A stretch of 64,000 nt of DNA. Origin: Poritiphilus flavus (GTDB lineage Bacteria > Bacteroidota > Bacteroidia > Flavobacteriales > Flavobacteriaceae). Position 1 is the first letter of the stretch, and each line of letters starts with the position of its first letter. Both the position numbers and the translations under genes were made by a program. The notes under the pieces are model-generated. The model saw only the letters and a list, made by a program, of their open reading frames with translations, made no database searches and was not told the origin of the DNA. The stretch is from NCBI RefSeq assembly GCF_009901585.1, contig NZ_WXYO01000001.1:372001-436000 (forward strand). The letters run 5' to 3'. Shown piece by piece: positions 25,459 through 33,515 of the stretch.

Positions 25459-27266
25459 GAAGCTCCGTTTGTCTCCATAAACTTGCGTTCCAGCTCTGCC
25501 TGAAACTCTTCCATAACGGGTTTTACGGTGCTTTCGGGCAGGTCGGATATCTTGATGTACATCAGCCCGTCTACGGCATTGTTAAAGAGCGGATCTACAT
25601 TAAAGGCCACAACTTTGGCGTTCTGCTTGATGTACTTTTTGATCAGTACCGGCAGACGCAGGCTACCCGGTTCCACTTCTTCGATCAGGCGGTCGAATTT
25701 ATTTAGGTCCGCGGCAGTAGCGTCGAATACGAATTCCTTATCCGCATCCTTCAGCTTTACCTTGAACTCTTTTTTGGGCCTTACATACTGAGCCACGTAG
25801 GGGTCCCAGTAATTAGACTTCATAAACTCTATCATAAGGGACTTGGAGAAATTGGAGAATTGATTGCTGATACTTACCCCACCAATGAGGTATTTGTGTT
25901 CCGGATATCGCAGGGTGGTATGAACAATTCCCTTCCAAAGCAAAAACAAGGGCATGGGCTTTTGCTGGTACTCTTCTACAATATAAGCTCTGCCCATTTC
26001 AATGGATTGCTGCATCATACCATACAATTCGGGTTCAAAACCGAACAGGTCCTGCAGGTAAAATCCATCAATTCCGAAATTCTTGAATATTTCCGCACCC
26101 ATTCCCATGCGGTAGGCCCCGACAATTGTCTTTTCATGGTTATCCCATAGGAAAAGATGGTGATAATAGGAATCAAAACGATCGAGGTCTATAGGGTTAT
26201 TGGTACCCTCCCCTATGGCCCGGAAAGTCACTTCCCTTTGCCTTCCAATTTCTTTTAAAATAAAGGGCATGTCCTCCTTCTGTGCCAGGAAAACCTCGTA
26301 GTTCTTACTTTGTAGCAGCCTGCAGTCCTTCTCCCTTAACTTTTCAATTTCACCCTCAATAACTTCCTTCCGTATGGCGGAGGCAATCTTCCTGGGCGGT
26401 TTTGGGATCTTTAAGGTTGATGGGATCTGATCTATAAGTCGATCTTTCTCATAGGCATTCGCCAGGATATAAGTCTTTTTGCGGAGCAGCTCAGCGAATT
26501 CATCCAAATGGTGGTGCTCCTTTTGAGTGCTTACAGAAATTGGTTGCCCGATCCGCACCTTGATAGCCCTGTTGCGTTGGGTGGTCAGCTCGGAAGGCAA
26601 TTTAGCCGTCCGGAATATGTCGTTTATTTTGGATAGGCGATAGAAAAGCTTGCTGTTCCTCGCATGGAAATAAATTGGTACAATCGGCACCTCCGCTTTA
26701 CGGATCAGCTTTAGAGCCGCTTCTTCCCAGGGTTTGTCCACGATGAGTTTACCATCTTTATAGGTGGAGACCTCTCCCGCGGGAAAGATCCCAAGCGGAT
26801 GGCCTTCGCGGAGATGCGCAATAGCATTTTTGAAGCCTGCAATGCTACTTTTGGCATCCTTGTGGTTCTCAAAAGGGTTTACCGGCATGATGTAGGGGGC
26901 CAGGGGTTCTACCCTGTGGAGTAGAAAATTGGCGATGATCTTGAAATCCTCCCTTTTTTGAAGCAAAAGCTTTAACAGCAGAACACCGTCTATACCCCCC
27001 AATGGATGATTGCTAATAGTTATATAAGCACCTTCTTTGGGTAGCCTTTTAAAATCTTCTTCAGGTATCTCGAAGTCAATTTCGTAGTAATCCAGGATAG
27101 CATCTAAAAAGTCCAGGCCTTCCAGGTGCTTATGTTTGTTATAAAAACGGTTGATCGTGGCAATCTTGGTGATCTTCATCAACAGCCATCCCATAAAAGT
27201 TCCCAGAAAACCGTACTTCTGCAGGTGTATCGCCTGAGCAACCTCTTTTGCGGTCACTAAACCCAT
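25455..27266 (-). CDS. OlsF-like bifunctional acyltransferase (amino-acid lipid synthesis)
   Basis: A protein of 603 residues with two acyltransferase parts. The N-terminal half is a PlsC-like O-acyltransferase with ISNHPLGGIDG (around residue 85) and FPAGEVS; the C-terminal half is a hemolysin/OlsB-like GNAT N-acyltransferase (EVFLAQKEDMPFILKEIGRQ, SIEMGRAYIVEEYQQKPMPL). This arrangement is that of OlsF, which makes ornithine lipids, and of related glycine-lipid enzymes in Bacteroidota. The open frame begins at a TTG at 27275, but that codon overlaps a TATTTTTG -7 box (27280-27273), so ATG 27266 is chosen. The amino acid used cannot be told from sequence. Confidence 0.82.
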   Translation of the reverse strand: MGLVTAKEVAQAIHLQKYGFLGTFMGWLLMKITKIATINRFYNKHKHLEGLDFLDAILDYYEIDFEIPEEDFKRLPKEGAYITISNHPLGGIDGVLLLKLLLQKREDFKIIANFLLHRVEPLAPYIMPVNPFENHKDAKSSIAGFKNAIAHLREGHPLGIFPAGEVSTYKDGKLIVDKPWEEAALKLIRKAEVPIVPIYFHARNSKLFYRLSKINDIFRTAKLPSELTTQRNRAIKVRIGQPISVSTQKEHHHLDEFAELLRKKTYILANAYEKDRLIDQIPSTLKIPKPPRKIASAIRKEVIEGEIEKLREKDCRLLQSKNYEVFLAQKEDMPFILKEIGRQREVTFRAIGEGTNNPIDLDRFDSYYHHLFLWDNHEKTIVGAYRMGMGAEIFKNFGIDGFYLQDLFGFEPELYGMMQQSIEMGRAYIVEEYQQKPMPLFLLWKGIVHTTLRYPEHKYLIGGVSISNQFSNFSKSLMIEFMKSNYWDPYVAQYVRPKKEFKVKLKDADKEFVFDATAADLNKFDRLIEEVEPGSLRLPVLIKKYIKQNAKVVAFNVDPLFNNAVDGLMYIKISDLPESTVKPVMEEFQAELERKFMETNGAS

Positions 27267-27350
27267 TCTAATCAAAAATATTGGAACGGTAAATATAGGA
27301 AAATAGGATGTGGAGACCCTCTTTTGCTGAAATAAAAAGGAAGAATTTGC

Positions 27351-28601
27351 TTACTTCACTACCAATTGTACAGTTTCTTTACCGCGTTGCTCCAGCAGCA
27401 CTTCCCTTCCGTTTTGCAAGGATTCAATGGCAGCCGTATCAAAATGCCTTATGGTATAAAGTGATACCTCTTCGTGGTGTACTACCTTGAATTTTCCCTG
27501 GAGCTGTTCCAGAAGCGCTTCCAGTTTCCCGAATTTGTTATCCACACAGACGGAAAAGCTAATAGCTGAATTTTGAATGAGATCCACCTTCATCTTATGA
27601 TCGTGAAGAAGCTTAAAAAGATCACTGATATTATCTTCAACGATAAATGAAAAATCCAATGAAGACAACTTCATCAGGACCTGGTTCTTCTTAACTATAA
27701 AGCAGGGGATCTCCGGATCTATCCCTATCCCTTTTCCTACAGTAGTCCCCGGGTCTGCCGGATTCAAAAAGGACTTAACATGCAAGGGGATCTCTTTACG
27801 CTGAAGAGGTTGCAGCGTTTTAGGGTGAATTACCGATGCCCCGTAGAAGGCCAGTTCTATGGCCTCGCGATAGGATATCTTGTTGAGCAATCGGGTTTCT
27901 TCAAAGTATCGAGGATCCGCATTCAATACCCCGGGAACGTCCTTCCAGATAGTCACCGATTGCGCGTCAAGGCAGTAAGCCAGGATAGCGGCTGTATAGT
28001 CAGAGCCTTCGCGCCCCAGTGTGGTTGTAAAATTGTTGTCGTCACTCCCCAAAAAACCCTGAGTGATATAGAGTTTTCCCATTTTTACGCTATTGGAGAT
28101 CCTTTCCTGGGTACTTTCCCAGTTTACTTTTACATCCCGGTAATTGTTATCTGTTTTGATCAGATCGCGTACGTCCAGCCAGCTGTTTTGAATGCCCACA
28201 AGGTTCAGGTAGTTACTGACAATGGTAGTGGAAACCAATTCCCCATAGCCAACAACCTGATCGTAAACAAAACTGTATTTGGGGGATTTATTCCAGGCTA
28301 AAAAGCCGCGAACCTCATCAAAGAGGGACTGAATTTCACGAAAAACCGGATGGTCTTCATCTTCAAAGAGTCCTGTTAAGATGGCACTATGAGTGTTCAT
28401 TACCTCCCTGAGCGCATTGGCTACCGAGCTCTTGTCCTCAAAGTAGGCATCAACGACCCGCTCCATGGCATTGGTCGTCTTTCCCATGGCCGAAACCACT
28501 AAAAAAGTATCCTGATAGCCGGTCTTCTGTAATACGCTTACCAGGTTTTTAACCCCATCGGCATCCTTTACAGAAGCACCTCCAAATTTAAATATCCTCA
28601 T
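27351..28601 (-). CDS. lysC: Aspartate kinase
   Basis: A 416-residue monofunctional aspartokinase that phosphorylates aspartate, the first step to lysine, threonine and methionine. The kinase part shows FKFGGASVKDADGVK at the N-terminus, GREGSDYTAAIL and WKDVPGVLNADPRYF; the last 130 residues form the ACT regulatory part. It lacks the homoserine dehydrogenase domain of ThrA. It starts 38 bases after the GNAT gene upstream, and the two probably share the promoter at 29139-29170. Confidence 0.93.
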   Translation of the reverse strand: MRIFKFGGASVKDADGVKNLVSVLQKTGYQDTFLVVSAMGKTTNAMERVVDAYFEDKSSVANALREVMNTHSAILTGLFEDEDHPVFREIQSLFDEVRGFLAWNKSPKYSFVYDQVVGYGELVSTTIVSNYLNLVGIQNSWLDVRDLIKTDNNYRDVKVNWESTQERISNSVKMGKLYITQGFLGSDDNNFTTTLGREGSDYTAAILAYCLDAQSVTIWKDVPGVLNADPRYFEETRLLNKISYREAIELAFYGASVIHPKTLQPLQRKEIPLHVKSFLNPADPGTTVGKGIGIDPEIPCFIVKKNQVLMKLSSLDFSFIVEDNISDLFKLLHDHKMKVDLIQNSAISFSVCVDNKFGKLEALLEQLQGKFKVVHHEEVSLYTIRHFDTAAIESLQNGREVLLEQRGKETVQLVVK

Positions 28602-28639
28602 AAATAACTGTTTCCTTCTCTTATGATAATACGGCCTGT

Positions 28640-29119
28640 TTACAAATTTGCCAGGTAGTTTTGTATCCCATTTTCATCCAATTGAACTACGTCCCAATCG
28701 CGCATCACCCTTGCGCCCTTGCTTTCGTAGAAACGGATAGCAGGCTCATTCCAATCCAGGACTTCCCAACATATTCGTTTAACGCCTAATTCTTTTCCGT
28801 ATTTCACTACTTCATTCAAAAGTGCTGTCCCCAATCCGCTGCCACGCATCTTTTCGGATACGATGAGATCTTCCAAATGTAAGGCTATACCTTTCCAGGT
28901 GGAATAACGCGGATATATTAAGGCCATACCAACGATCTCCTCATCGATCTCAGCGACGAAACAATGGAATCGACTATTTTTCCCAAAGCCATCCTGCACC
29001 AGATCCTCGATCTGTACCTCAACCGCGTCAGGGTCTTTTTCAAAGGCGGCCAGTTCTTTGATCAGGTCCAGGACCTGTGACATATCAGCCTCTCGGGCAT
29101 CGCGAATGTTGTAGTTCAT
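28640..29119 (-). CDS. GNAT N-acetyltransferase
   Basis: A 159-residue GNAT protein similar to the diamine/spermidine acetyltransferase-like group: YNIRDAREADMSQVLDLIKE at the N-terminus, LIVSEKMRGSGLGTALLNEV with the acetyl-CoA-binding R/G loop, and CWEVLDWNEPAIRFYESKGA near the end. The substrate is uncertain (polyamine, thialysine or similar). It is the first gene of a two-gene unit with aspartate kinase and diverges from fbp. Confidence 0.85.
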   Translation of the reverse strand: MNYNIRDAREADMSQVLDLIKELAAFEKDPDAVEVQIEDLVQDGFGKNSRFHCFVAEIDEEIVGMALIYPRYSTWKGIALHLEDLIVSEKMRGSGLGTALLNEVVKYGKELGVKRICWEVLDWNEPAIRFYESKGARVMRDWDVVQLDENGIQNYLANL

Positions 29120-29138
29120 AACTGTTACAAATAAAACA

Positions 29139-29170
29139 CAAAGTTATAAATTTAAAAAACTAAGCTTCAA
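29139..29170 (-). promoter_or_regulatory. Promoter of GNAT-lysC unit
   Basis: On the minus strand TTG (29170-29168) and TAACTTTG (29146-29139) stand 21 bases apart, a full Bacteroidota -33/-7 match. The GNAT ATG is about 20 bases downstream of the -7 box. Confidence 0.68.
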
Positions 29171-29233
29171 CGAAATCGATGTAGTATCACAAAATAAACG
29201 ATATTTGTGCCTAAATAAATCCTCTTCCCATTC

Positions 29234-30232
29234 ATGGACAAAAAAAACAGTACCCTTGGCGAATTCATCATTGAAAACCAGGCATCATTCCAATATTCCT
29301 CAGGGGAATTATCCAAACTGATCAACGCGCTTCGTCTCGCTGCAAAAGTAGTTAATCACGAAGTGAATAAGGCGGGACTTATAGACATTCTGGGAGCTGC
29401 AGGGGATACTAATATCCAGGGAGAAGACCAGCAAAAACTGGATGTGCTGGCCAATGAAAAATTCATTCAAACCCTGAAGAACAGGGAAATTGTATGCGGT
29501 ATCGCCTCGGAAGAAGAAGATAGTTTTATCAGTATAAACAGTAGTGACGAAAGGCATCAGAACAAATATGTGGTATTGATAGACCCTCTGGATGGTTCTT
29601 CCAATATAGATGTCAATGTTTCCGTAGGAACTATCTTTTCCATCTACCGAAGAATTACTCCTGTGGGTACACCGGTTACCCTTGAGGATTTCCTTCAACC
29701 GGGCAAGAACCAGGTAGCCGCGGGATACATTATTTACGGTACTTCAACCATGCTGGTTTACACTACAGGCCATGGTGTGAATGGCTTTACCCTGAACCCG
29801 GCTATCGGGACCTTCTACCTATCGCACCCGGACATGCAATTTCCTGAAACAGGGAAGATCTATTCCGTAAACGAGGGAAATTACATCCACTTCCCTCAGG
29901 GTGTCAAAGACTATATTAAATACTGCCAGAAAGAAGAAGGGGACCGTCCCTATACCTCGAGATATATAGGGTCCCTGGTATCAGATTTCCATCGGAATAT
30001 GATCAAGGGTGGGATCTATATGTATCCTAAGAGCAGTATGGCATCTAACGGAAAATTGCGTTTGCTGTACGAATGCAATCCGATGGCATTTTTGGCAGAA
30101 CAGGCCAACGGAAAGGCCAGTGACGGGCATCAGAGGATCTTAGATATCCAACCCACGGAACTTCACGAAAGAGTACCCTTTTTCTGTGGCAGCAGGAAGA
30201 TGGTGGAAAAAGCGGAGGAGTTTATGAAATAG
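29234..30232 (+). CDS. fbp: Fructose-1,6-bisphosphatase, class 1
   Basis: A 332-residue gluconeogenic phosphatase acting on fructose 1,6-bisphosphate in the cytosol. Metal and active-site motifs are plain: [25 protein letters not shown], and [20 protein letters not shown], with [20 protein letters not shown] near the C-terminus, all class 1. The length is standard. A weak -7-like box (GATATTTG, one mismatch) lies at 29200-29207. Confidence 0.96.
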   Translation: MDKKNSTLGEFIIENQASFQYSSGELSKLINALRLAAKVVNHEVNKAGLIDILGAAGDTNIQGEDQQKLDVLANEKFIQTLKNREIVCGIASEEEDSFISINSSDERHQNKYVVLIDPLDGSSNIDVNVSVGTIFSIYRRITPVGTPVTLEDFLQPGKNQVAAGYIIYGTSTMLVYTTGHGVNGFTLNPAIGTFYLSHPDMQFPETGKIYSVNEGNYIHFPQGVKDYIKYCQKEEGDRPYTSRYIGSLVSDFHRNMIKGGIYMYPKSSMASNGKLRLLYECNPMAFLAEQANGKASDGHQRILDIQPTELHERVPFFCGSRKMVEKAEEFMK

Positions 30233-30235
30233 ACA

Positions 30236-30259
30236 AGAAAAAAGGGGCTGTATGCCCCT
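30236..30259 (-). terminator. Terminator of terB (minus strand), possibly bidirectional
   Basis: AGGGGC/GCCCCT stem with a 5-base loop; on the minus strand it runs directly into TTTTTTCTT. On the plus strand the following CTCTAATTCTT is only mildly T-rich, so it may weakly end fbp as well. Confidence 0.75.
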
Positions 30260-30280
30260 CTCTAATTCTTCCGGAATCCT

Positions 30281-30712
30281 TTAGCGATTCATTTTTTTGA
30301 TCTCGTCGATAAAATTATCTCGGTCTACCCCTGCCCTAACCAATCTTAGTGCCTTATCTACTACATAATGTACATTAACGGTAGAAAATCCGAGTCCAAC
30401 TCCCAACCTTTCCAAAAGGCCGGTCTGGTTTTCCCCGAGTTCGTCATCTGCATAAACCATTCTGGCCAGATCGTAGAGGCGTTCCAACCTCTTGTCATAA
30501 CTGGTTGGCGGGTTGATCTGATGAGATTTGTAATTCTTCAATATCTTTTTGTAATCCGCTTCGGAGATATGAAGATTGGCTGCCAATCGGTGTAAAAAGG
30601 CTCTTTCTTCATCGGTGATCACTCCATCGCTCATCGCTACCCTTACAATAGCCGCGAAATGATCCTGGTTGCGTTTTCTGAATCCGCTATCAAATAGATC
30701 TAATATAGACAT
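30281..30712 (-). CDS. TerB-like protein
   Basis: A 143-residue helical protein of the TerB (tellurite resistance/DjlA N-domain) fold: FAAIVRVAMSDGVITDEERA, HISEADYKKILKN, RLERLYDLARMVYADDELGE. The acidic DGxIxxEE motif is the metal-binding signature of the family. There is no ter operon around it, so tellurite resistance should not be assumed; standalone TerB proteins are widespread in Flavobacteriaceae. ATG 30712 is used because the upstream TTG in the same frame has no family support and the promoter lies at 30734-30766. Confidence 0.83.
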   Translation of the reverse strand: MSILDLFDSGFRKRNQDHFAAIVRVAMSDGVITDEERAFLHRLAANLHISEADYKKILKNYKSHQINPPTSYDKRLERLYDLARMVYADDELGENQTGLLERLGVGLGFSTVNVHYVVDKALRLVRAGVDRDNFIDEIKKMNR

Positions 30713-30733
30713 GCATCTCAAAATTTAATTCCG

Positions 30734-30766
30734 CAAATATAATTTTTTTAGAGGTCTTTATTTCAA
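30734..30766 (-). promoter_or_regulatory. Promoter of terB-like gene
   Basis: Minus-strand TATATTTG (30741-30734) matches the -7 box; TTG (30766-30764) lies 22 bases upstream. The ATG at 30712 is about 21 bases from the -7 box. Confidence 0.55.
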
Positions 30767-30814
30767 TCCAACCCCAACTTTATTTTGGGCCTAAATTCGT
30801 ATCTTCATCCGGCT

Positions 30815-31843
30815 ATGCAAAAACCGCTTCTGAAGTTCACGGACAAAGGGATCTACTGTGAAATCGCTGACGTATACCTGGATCCATGGCGCCCCGTTAA
30901 AAAAGCGATCATTTCTCATGGCCACTCAGATCACAGTCGTTGGGGACATCAAAAATACATCACCCACCACCGCAATATCCCCATTGTAAAACACCGTCTC
31001 GGAGACATTGATATAAGTGGCAGGGAATGGGGAGAGACCTTTCGGATCAACAATGTAAAATTCAGTCTTCATCCCGCCGGCCATATCGTTGGTTCCTCTC
31101 AAATTCGCGTGGAACATCAGGGCGAAGTGTGGGTCTTTACCGGAGATTATAAAACGGAAAACGACGGCCTGGCCACTCCCTATGAGTCCGTTCAATGCCA
31201 CACCTTTATCACAGAGTGTACCTTTGGGCTTCCGGCGTTTAAATGGAGTCCGCAGACAGAGGTCTTTGATGAAATAAATCAATGGTGGGCGGCCAACAAG
31301 GCGGAGAAAAAGACCTCGGTACTTTTCGGTTATACTCTGGGCAAAGCTCAGCGTTTACTGAAACATCTCGATACCAATATCGGGAAAATTTACACCCATG
31401 GAGCCGTGGAGAACATGACCCAGGTTATACGTCCGCTGGCCGACTTACCGGAGACCATACAGATCACTCCCGAAACCAAAAAGGAAGAACTGCTCGGGAA
31501 CATGGTATTGGCCCCTCCCAGCGCCCATGGGAGTAGCTGGATCCGAAAAATGGTGCCTTTTGTCACCGCCTCGGCAAGCGGCTGGATGACCTTTAGAGGC
31601 GCCAGAAGGCGAAGGGCCATTGATAAGGGTTTCGTACTTAGCGATCACTGCGATTGGCAAGGTTTATTGGAGAGTATAGAGGCCACCGGGGCCGAAAGGG
31701 TAATTTGTACTCACGGCTATACCGACATATTCTCCAGGTACCTCAGGGAAAGGGGATACGATGCCTCCACGGAAGATACACAGTACGAAGGAGAACTGGC
31801 CGAAATTGACAGCGGAACTCAAACAGAAGAAAAGGAGGGCTGA
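30815..31843 (+). CDS. Ligase-associated metallo-beta-lactamase-fold DNA exonuclease
   Basis: A 342-residue MBL-fold nuclease of the mRNA 3'-end processing factor-like group that accompanies bacterial ATP-dependent ligases. Metal ligands appear as SHGHSDH (His35, His37, Asp39, His40), with HPAGHIVGSSQI, FTGDYK and FVLSDHCDW further on. The expected role is trimming DNA ends in repair. ATG 30815 begins MQKPLLKFTDKGIYCE. The ligase gene follows after 22 bases, then the helicase and pdeM. Confidence 0.9.
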   Translation: MQKPLLKFTDKGIYCEIADVYLDPWRPVKKAIISHGHSDHSRWGHQKYITHHRNIPIVKHRLGDIDISGREWGETFRINNVKFSLHPAGHIVGSSQIRVEHQGEVWVFTGDYKTENDGLATPYESVQCHTFITECTFGLPAFKWSPQTEVFDEINQWWAANKAEKKTSVLFGYTLGKAQRLLKHLDTNIGKIYTHGAVENMTQVIRPLADLPETIQITPETKKEELLGNMVLAPPSAHGSSWIRKMVPFVTASASGWMTFRGARRRRAIDKGFVLSDHCDWQGLLESIEATGAERVICTHGYTDIFSRYLRERGYDASTEDTQYEGELAEIDSGTQTEEKEG

Positions 31844-31865
31844 GAAAGCGCTAAGATTATAAGGT

Positions 31866-33500
31866 ATGAAAGATTTTGCCCTACTTATCAAAACCCTGGA
31901 TAGCACCAATAAAACCAATGAGAAAGTGGCTGCATTGGCACATTATTTCCGTACTGCAACGGATGATGATAAGGTATGGACCATAGCGATCTTATCTCAT
32001 AGAAGGCCCCCCAGGCCCGTTAATACCACTTTGTTAAGAAACTGGGCTTCTGAATTAGCCGCTATACCACTTTGGCTTTTTGAAGAGAGTTACCACATTG
32101 TAGGGGACCTGGCGGAAACTATTGCCCTGGTGATCCCTTCCTCTAAAAAAAGCACGGATAAAAGCCTTACTCAATTCCTCAGGGAAATGATCGCTTTAAA
32201 AACAGCGGAGGAGGAAGACAAAAAATCCTACCTGCTGGAAAACTGGGAAACGCTGAATTACTATGAGCGATTTGTTTTTACCAAGTTGATCACGGGTGGA
32301 TTTCGTATTGGAGTGAGCCAAAAGCTAATGACCAGGTCACTTTCAAAGGCTACCGGGATAGATGAGGACATTCTCGCCTACAAACTCATGGGAAACTGGA
32401 ACCCGGACACGATTTCTTTTCAGCAATTGGTACTGGAACAAAATGAAAACGACATGCGCTCCAAACCTTACCCTTTTTACCTGGCGTATGCCGTAGAGGA
32501 CGAGGTTGAAAAACTGGGTCCGCCGGAAAGCTGGTTCGCGGAACACAAATGGGATGGTATACGTGCCCAGGTTATCATCAGGAATAAAGAACTTTTTGTT
32601 TGGAGCCGTGGAGAAGAGCTGGTCACCGATAAATATCCGGAGTTTCAAATTTTTCCCCAGATCATTCCCGATGGGACTGTTTTAGATGGGGAGATACTGC
32701 CATATCCGAACAACGAAATAGGCAGCTTTAACGATCTGCAAACCCGGATAGGACGAAAGACCGTCTCCAAAGCCTTGCTGCAAAAAGTCCCGGTGATCCT
32801 AAAGGCCTATGATCTGCTTGAATGGCAGGGCAAAGACATCCGGGAGCTGGCATTCAGCGAAAGGCGAGAGATACTGGAAGAACTCTACCTTAAATTAACT
32901 GAGCCTGAGCAGCGTGCAAATGCCTTCTTTTCAGGTTCTCACCGGGTACTGCAACTTTCGGAAACCATAGATTTTGACTCCTGGGAAGAAGCCGCTCGCG
33001 AAAGGGAGCGCTCACGTGAAGTAAAAAGCGAAGGTCTTATGCTTAAAAGGAGGGATTCGCCCTATTTGGTGGGACGCAAAAAGGGAGACTGGTGGAAGTG
33101 GAAAGTAGATCCGCTTACTGTAGACGCCGTGCTGACTTATGCCATGAGAGGTCATGGCAGGCGAAGCAACCTGTTCACGGATTACACCTTTGCACTCTGG
33201 GATGAAAATGAAGCGGGAGAGCGAGAACTGGTTACCTTTGCAAAGGCCTATTCCGGACTGACGGATGCCGAATTCAGGGAAGTAGATGCCTGGATCAAGA
33301 AGAATACTCTAGAGCGCTTTGGACCTGTCCGCAGTGTTACCCCTCACCACGTATTCGAAATCGCCTTTGAAGGGATCGCCTTTTCCAAAAGACATAAAAG
33401 CGGAGTGGCTACGCGCTTCCCCAGAATACTTCGGTGGAGAAAAGACAAAAAAATGGAAGAGGCGGACAGCCTGGAAGACATTAAAAAATTGATTCCCTAA
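31866..33500 (+). CDS. ATP-dependent DNA ligase
   Basis: A 544-residue ATP-dependent DNA ligase: N-terminal DNA-binding domain (to about 205), adenylation domain with the nucleophilic Lys228 in motif I (EHKWDGIRA), DGEILPY (motif III), SEGLMLKRRDSPY (motif IV) and WWKWKVDP (motif V), then an OB domain. It is the ligase of the ligase-associated DNA-damage response set and probably acts beside the essential NAD-dependent LigA. Tight spacing with the nuclease before and helicase after shows an operon. Confidence 0.93.
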   Translation: MKDFALLIKTLDSTNKTNEKVAALAHYFRTATDDDKVWTIAILSHRRPPRPVNTTLLRNWASELAAIPLWLFEESYHIVGDLAETIALVIPSSKKSTDKSLTQFLREMIALKTAEEEDKKSYLLENWETLNYYERFVFTKLITGGFRIGVSQKLMTRSLSKATGIDEDILAYKLMGNWNPDTISFQQLVLEQNENDMRSKPYPFYLAYAVEDEVEKLGPPESWFAEHKWDGIRAQVIIRNKELFVWSRGEELVTDKYPEFQIFPQIIPDGTVLDGEILPYPNNEIGSFNDLQTRIGRKTVSKALLQKVPVILKAYDLLEWQGKDIRELAFSERREILEELYLKLTEPEQRANAFFSGSHRVLQLSETIDFDSWEEAARERERSREVKSEGLMLKRRDSPYLVGRKKGDWWKWKVDPLTVDAVLTYAMRGHGRRSNLFTDYTFALWDENEAGERELVTFAKAYSGLTDAEFREVDAWIKKNTLERFGPVRSVTPHHVFEIAFEGIAFSKRHKSGVATRFPRILRWRKDKKMEEADSLEDIKKLIP

Positions 33501-33515
33501 AGCGCTACTGCAACA

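Noticed and set aside
30281-30712. Tellurite resistance function for the TerB-like gene
   Set aside because: No terC, terD, terZ or other ter genes are nearby; the fold alone does not show resistance.
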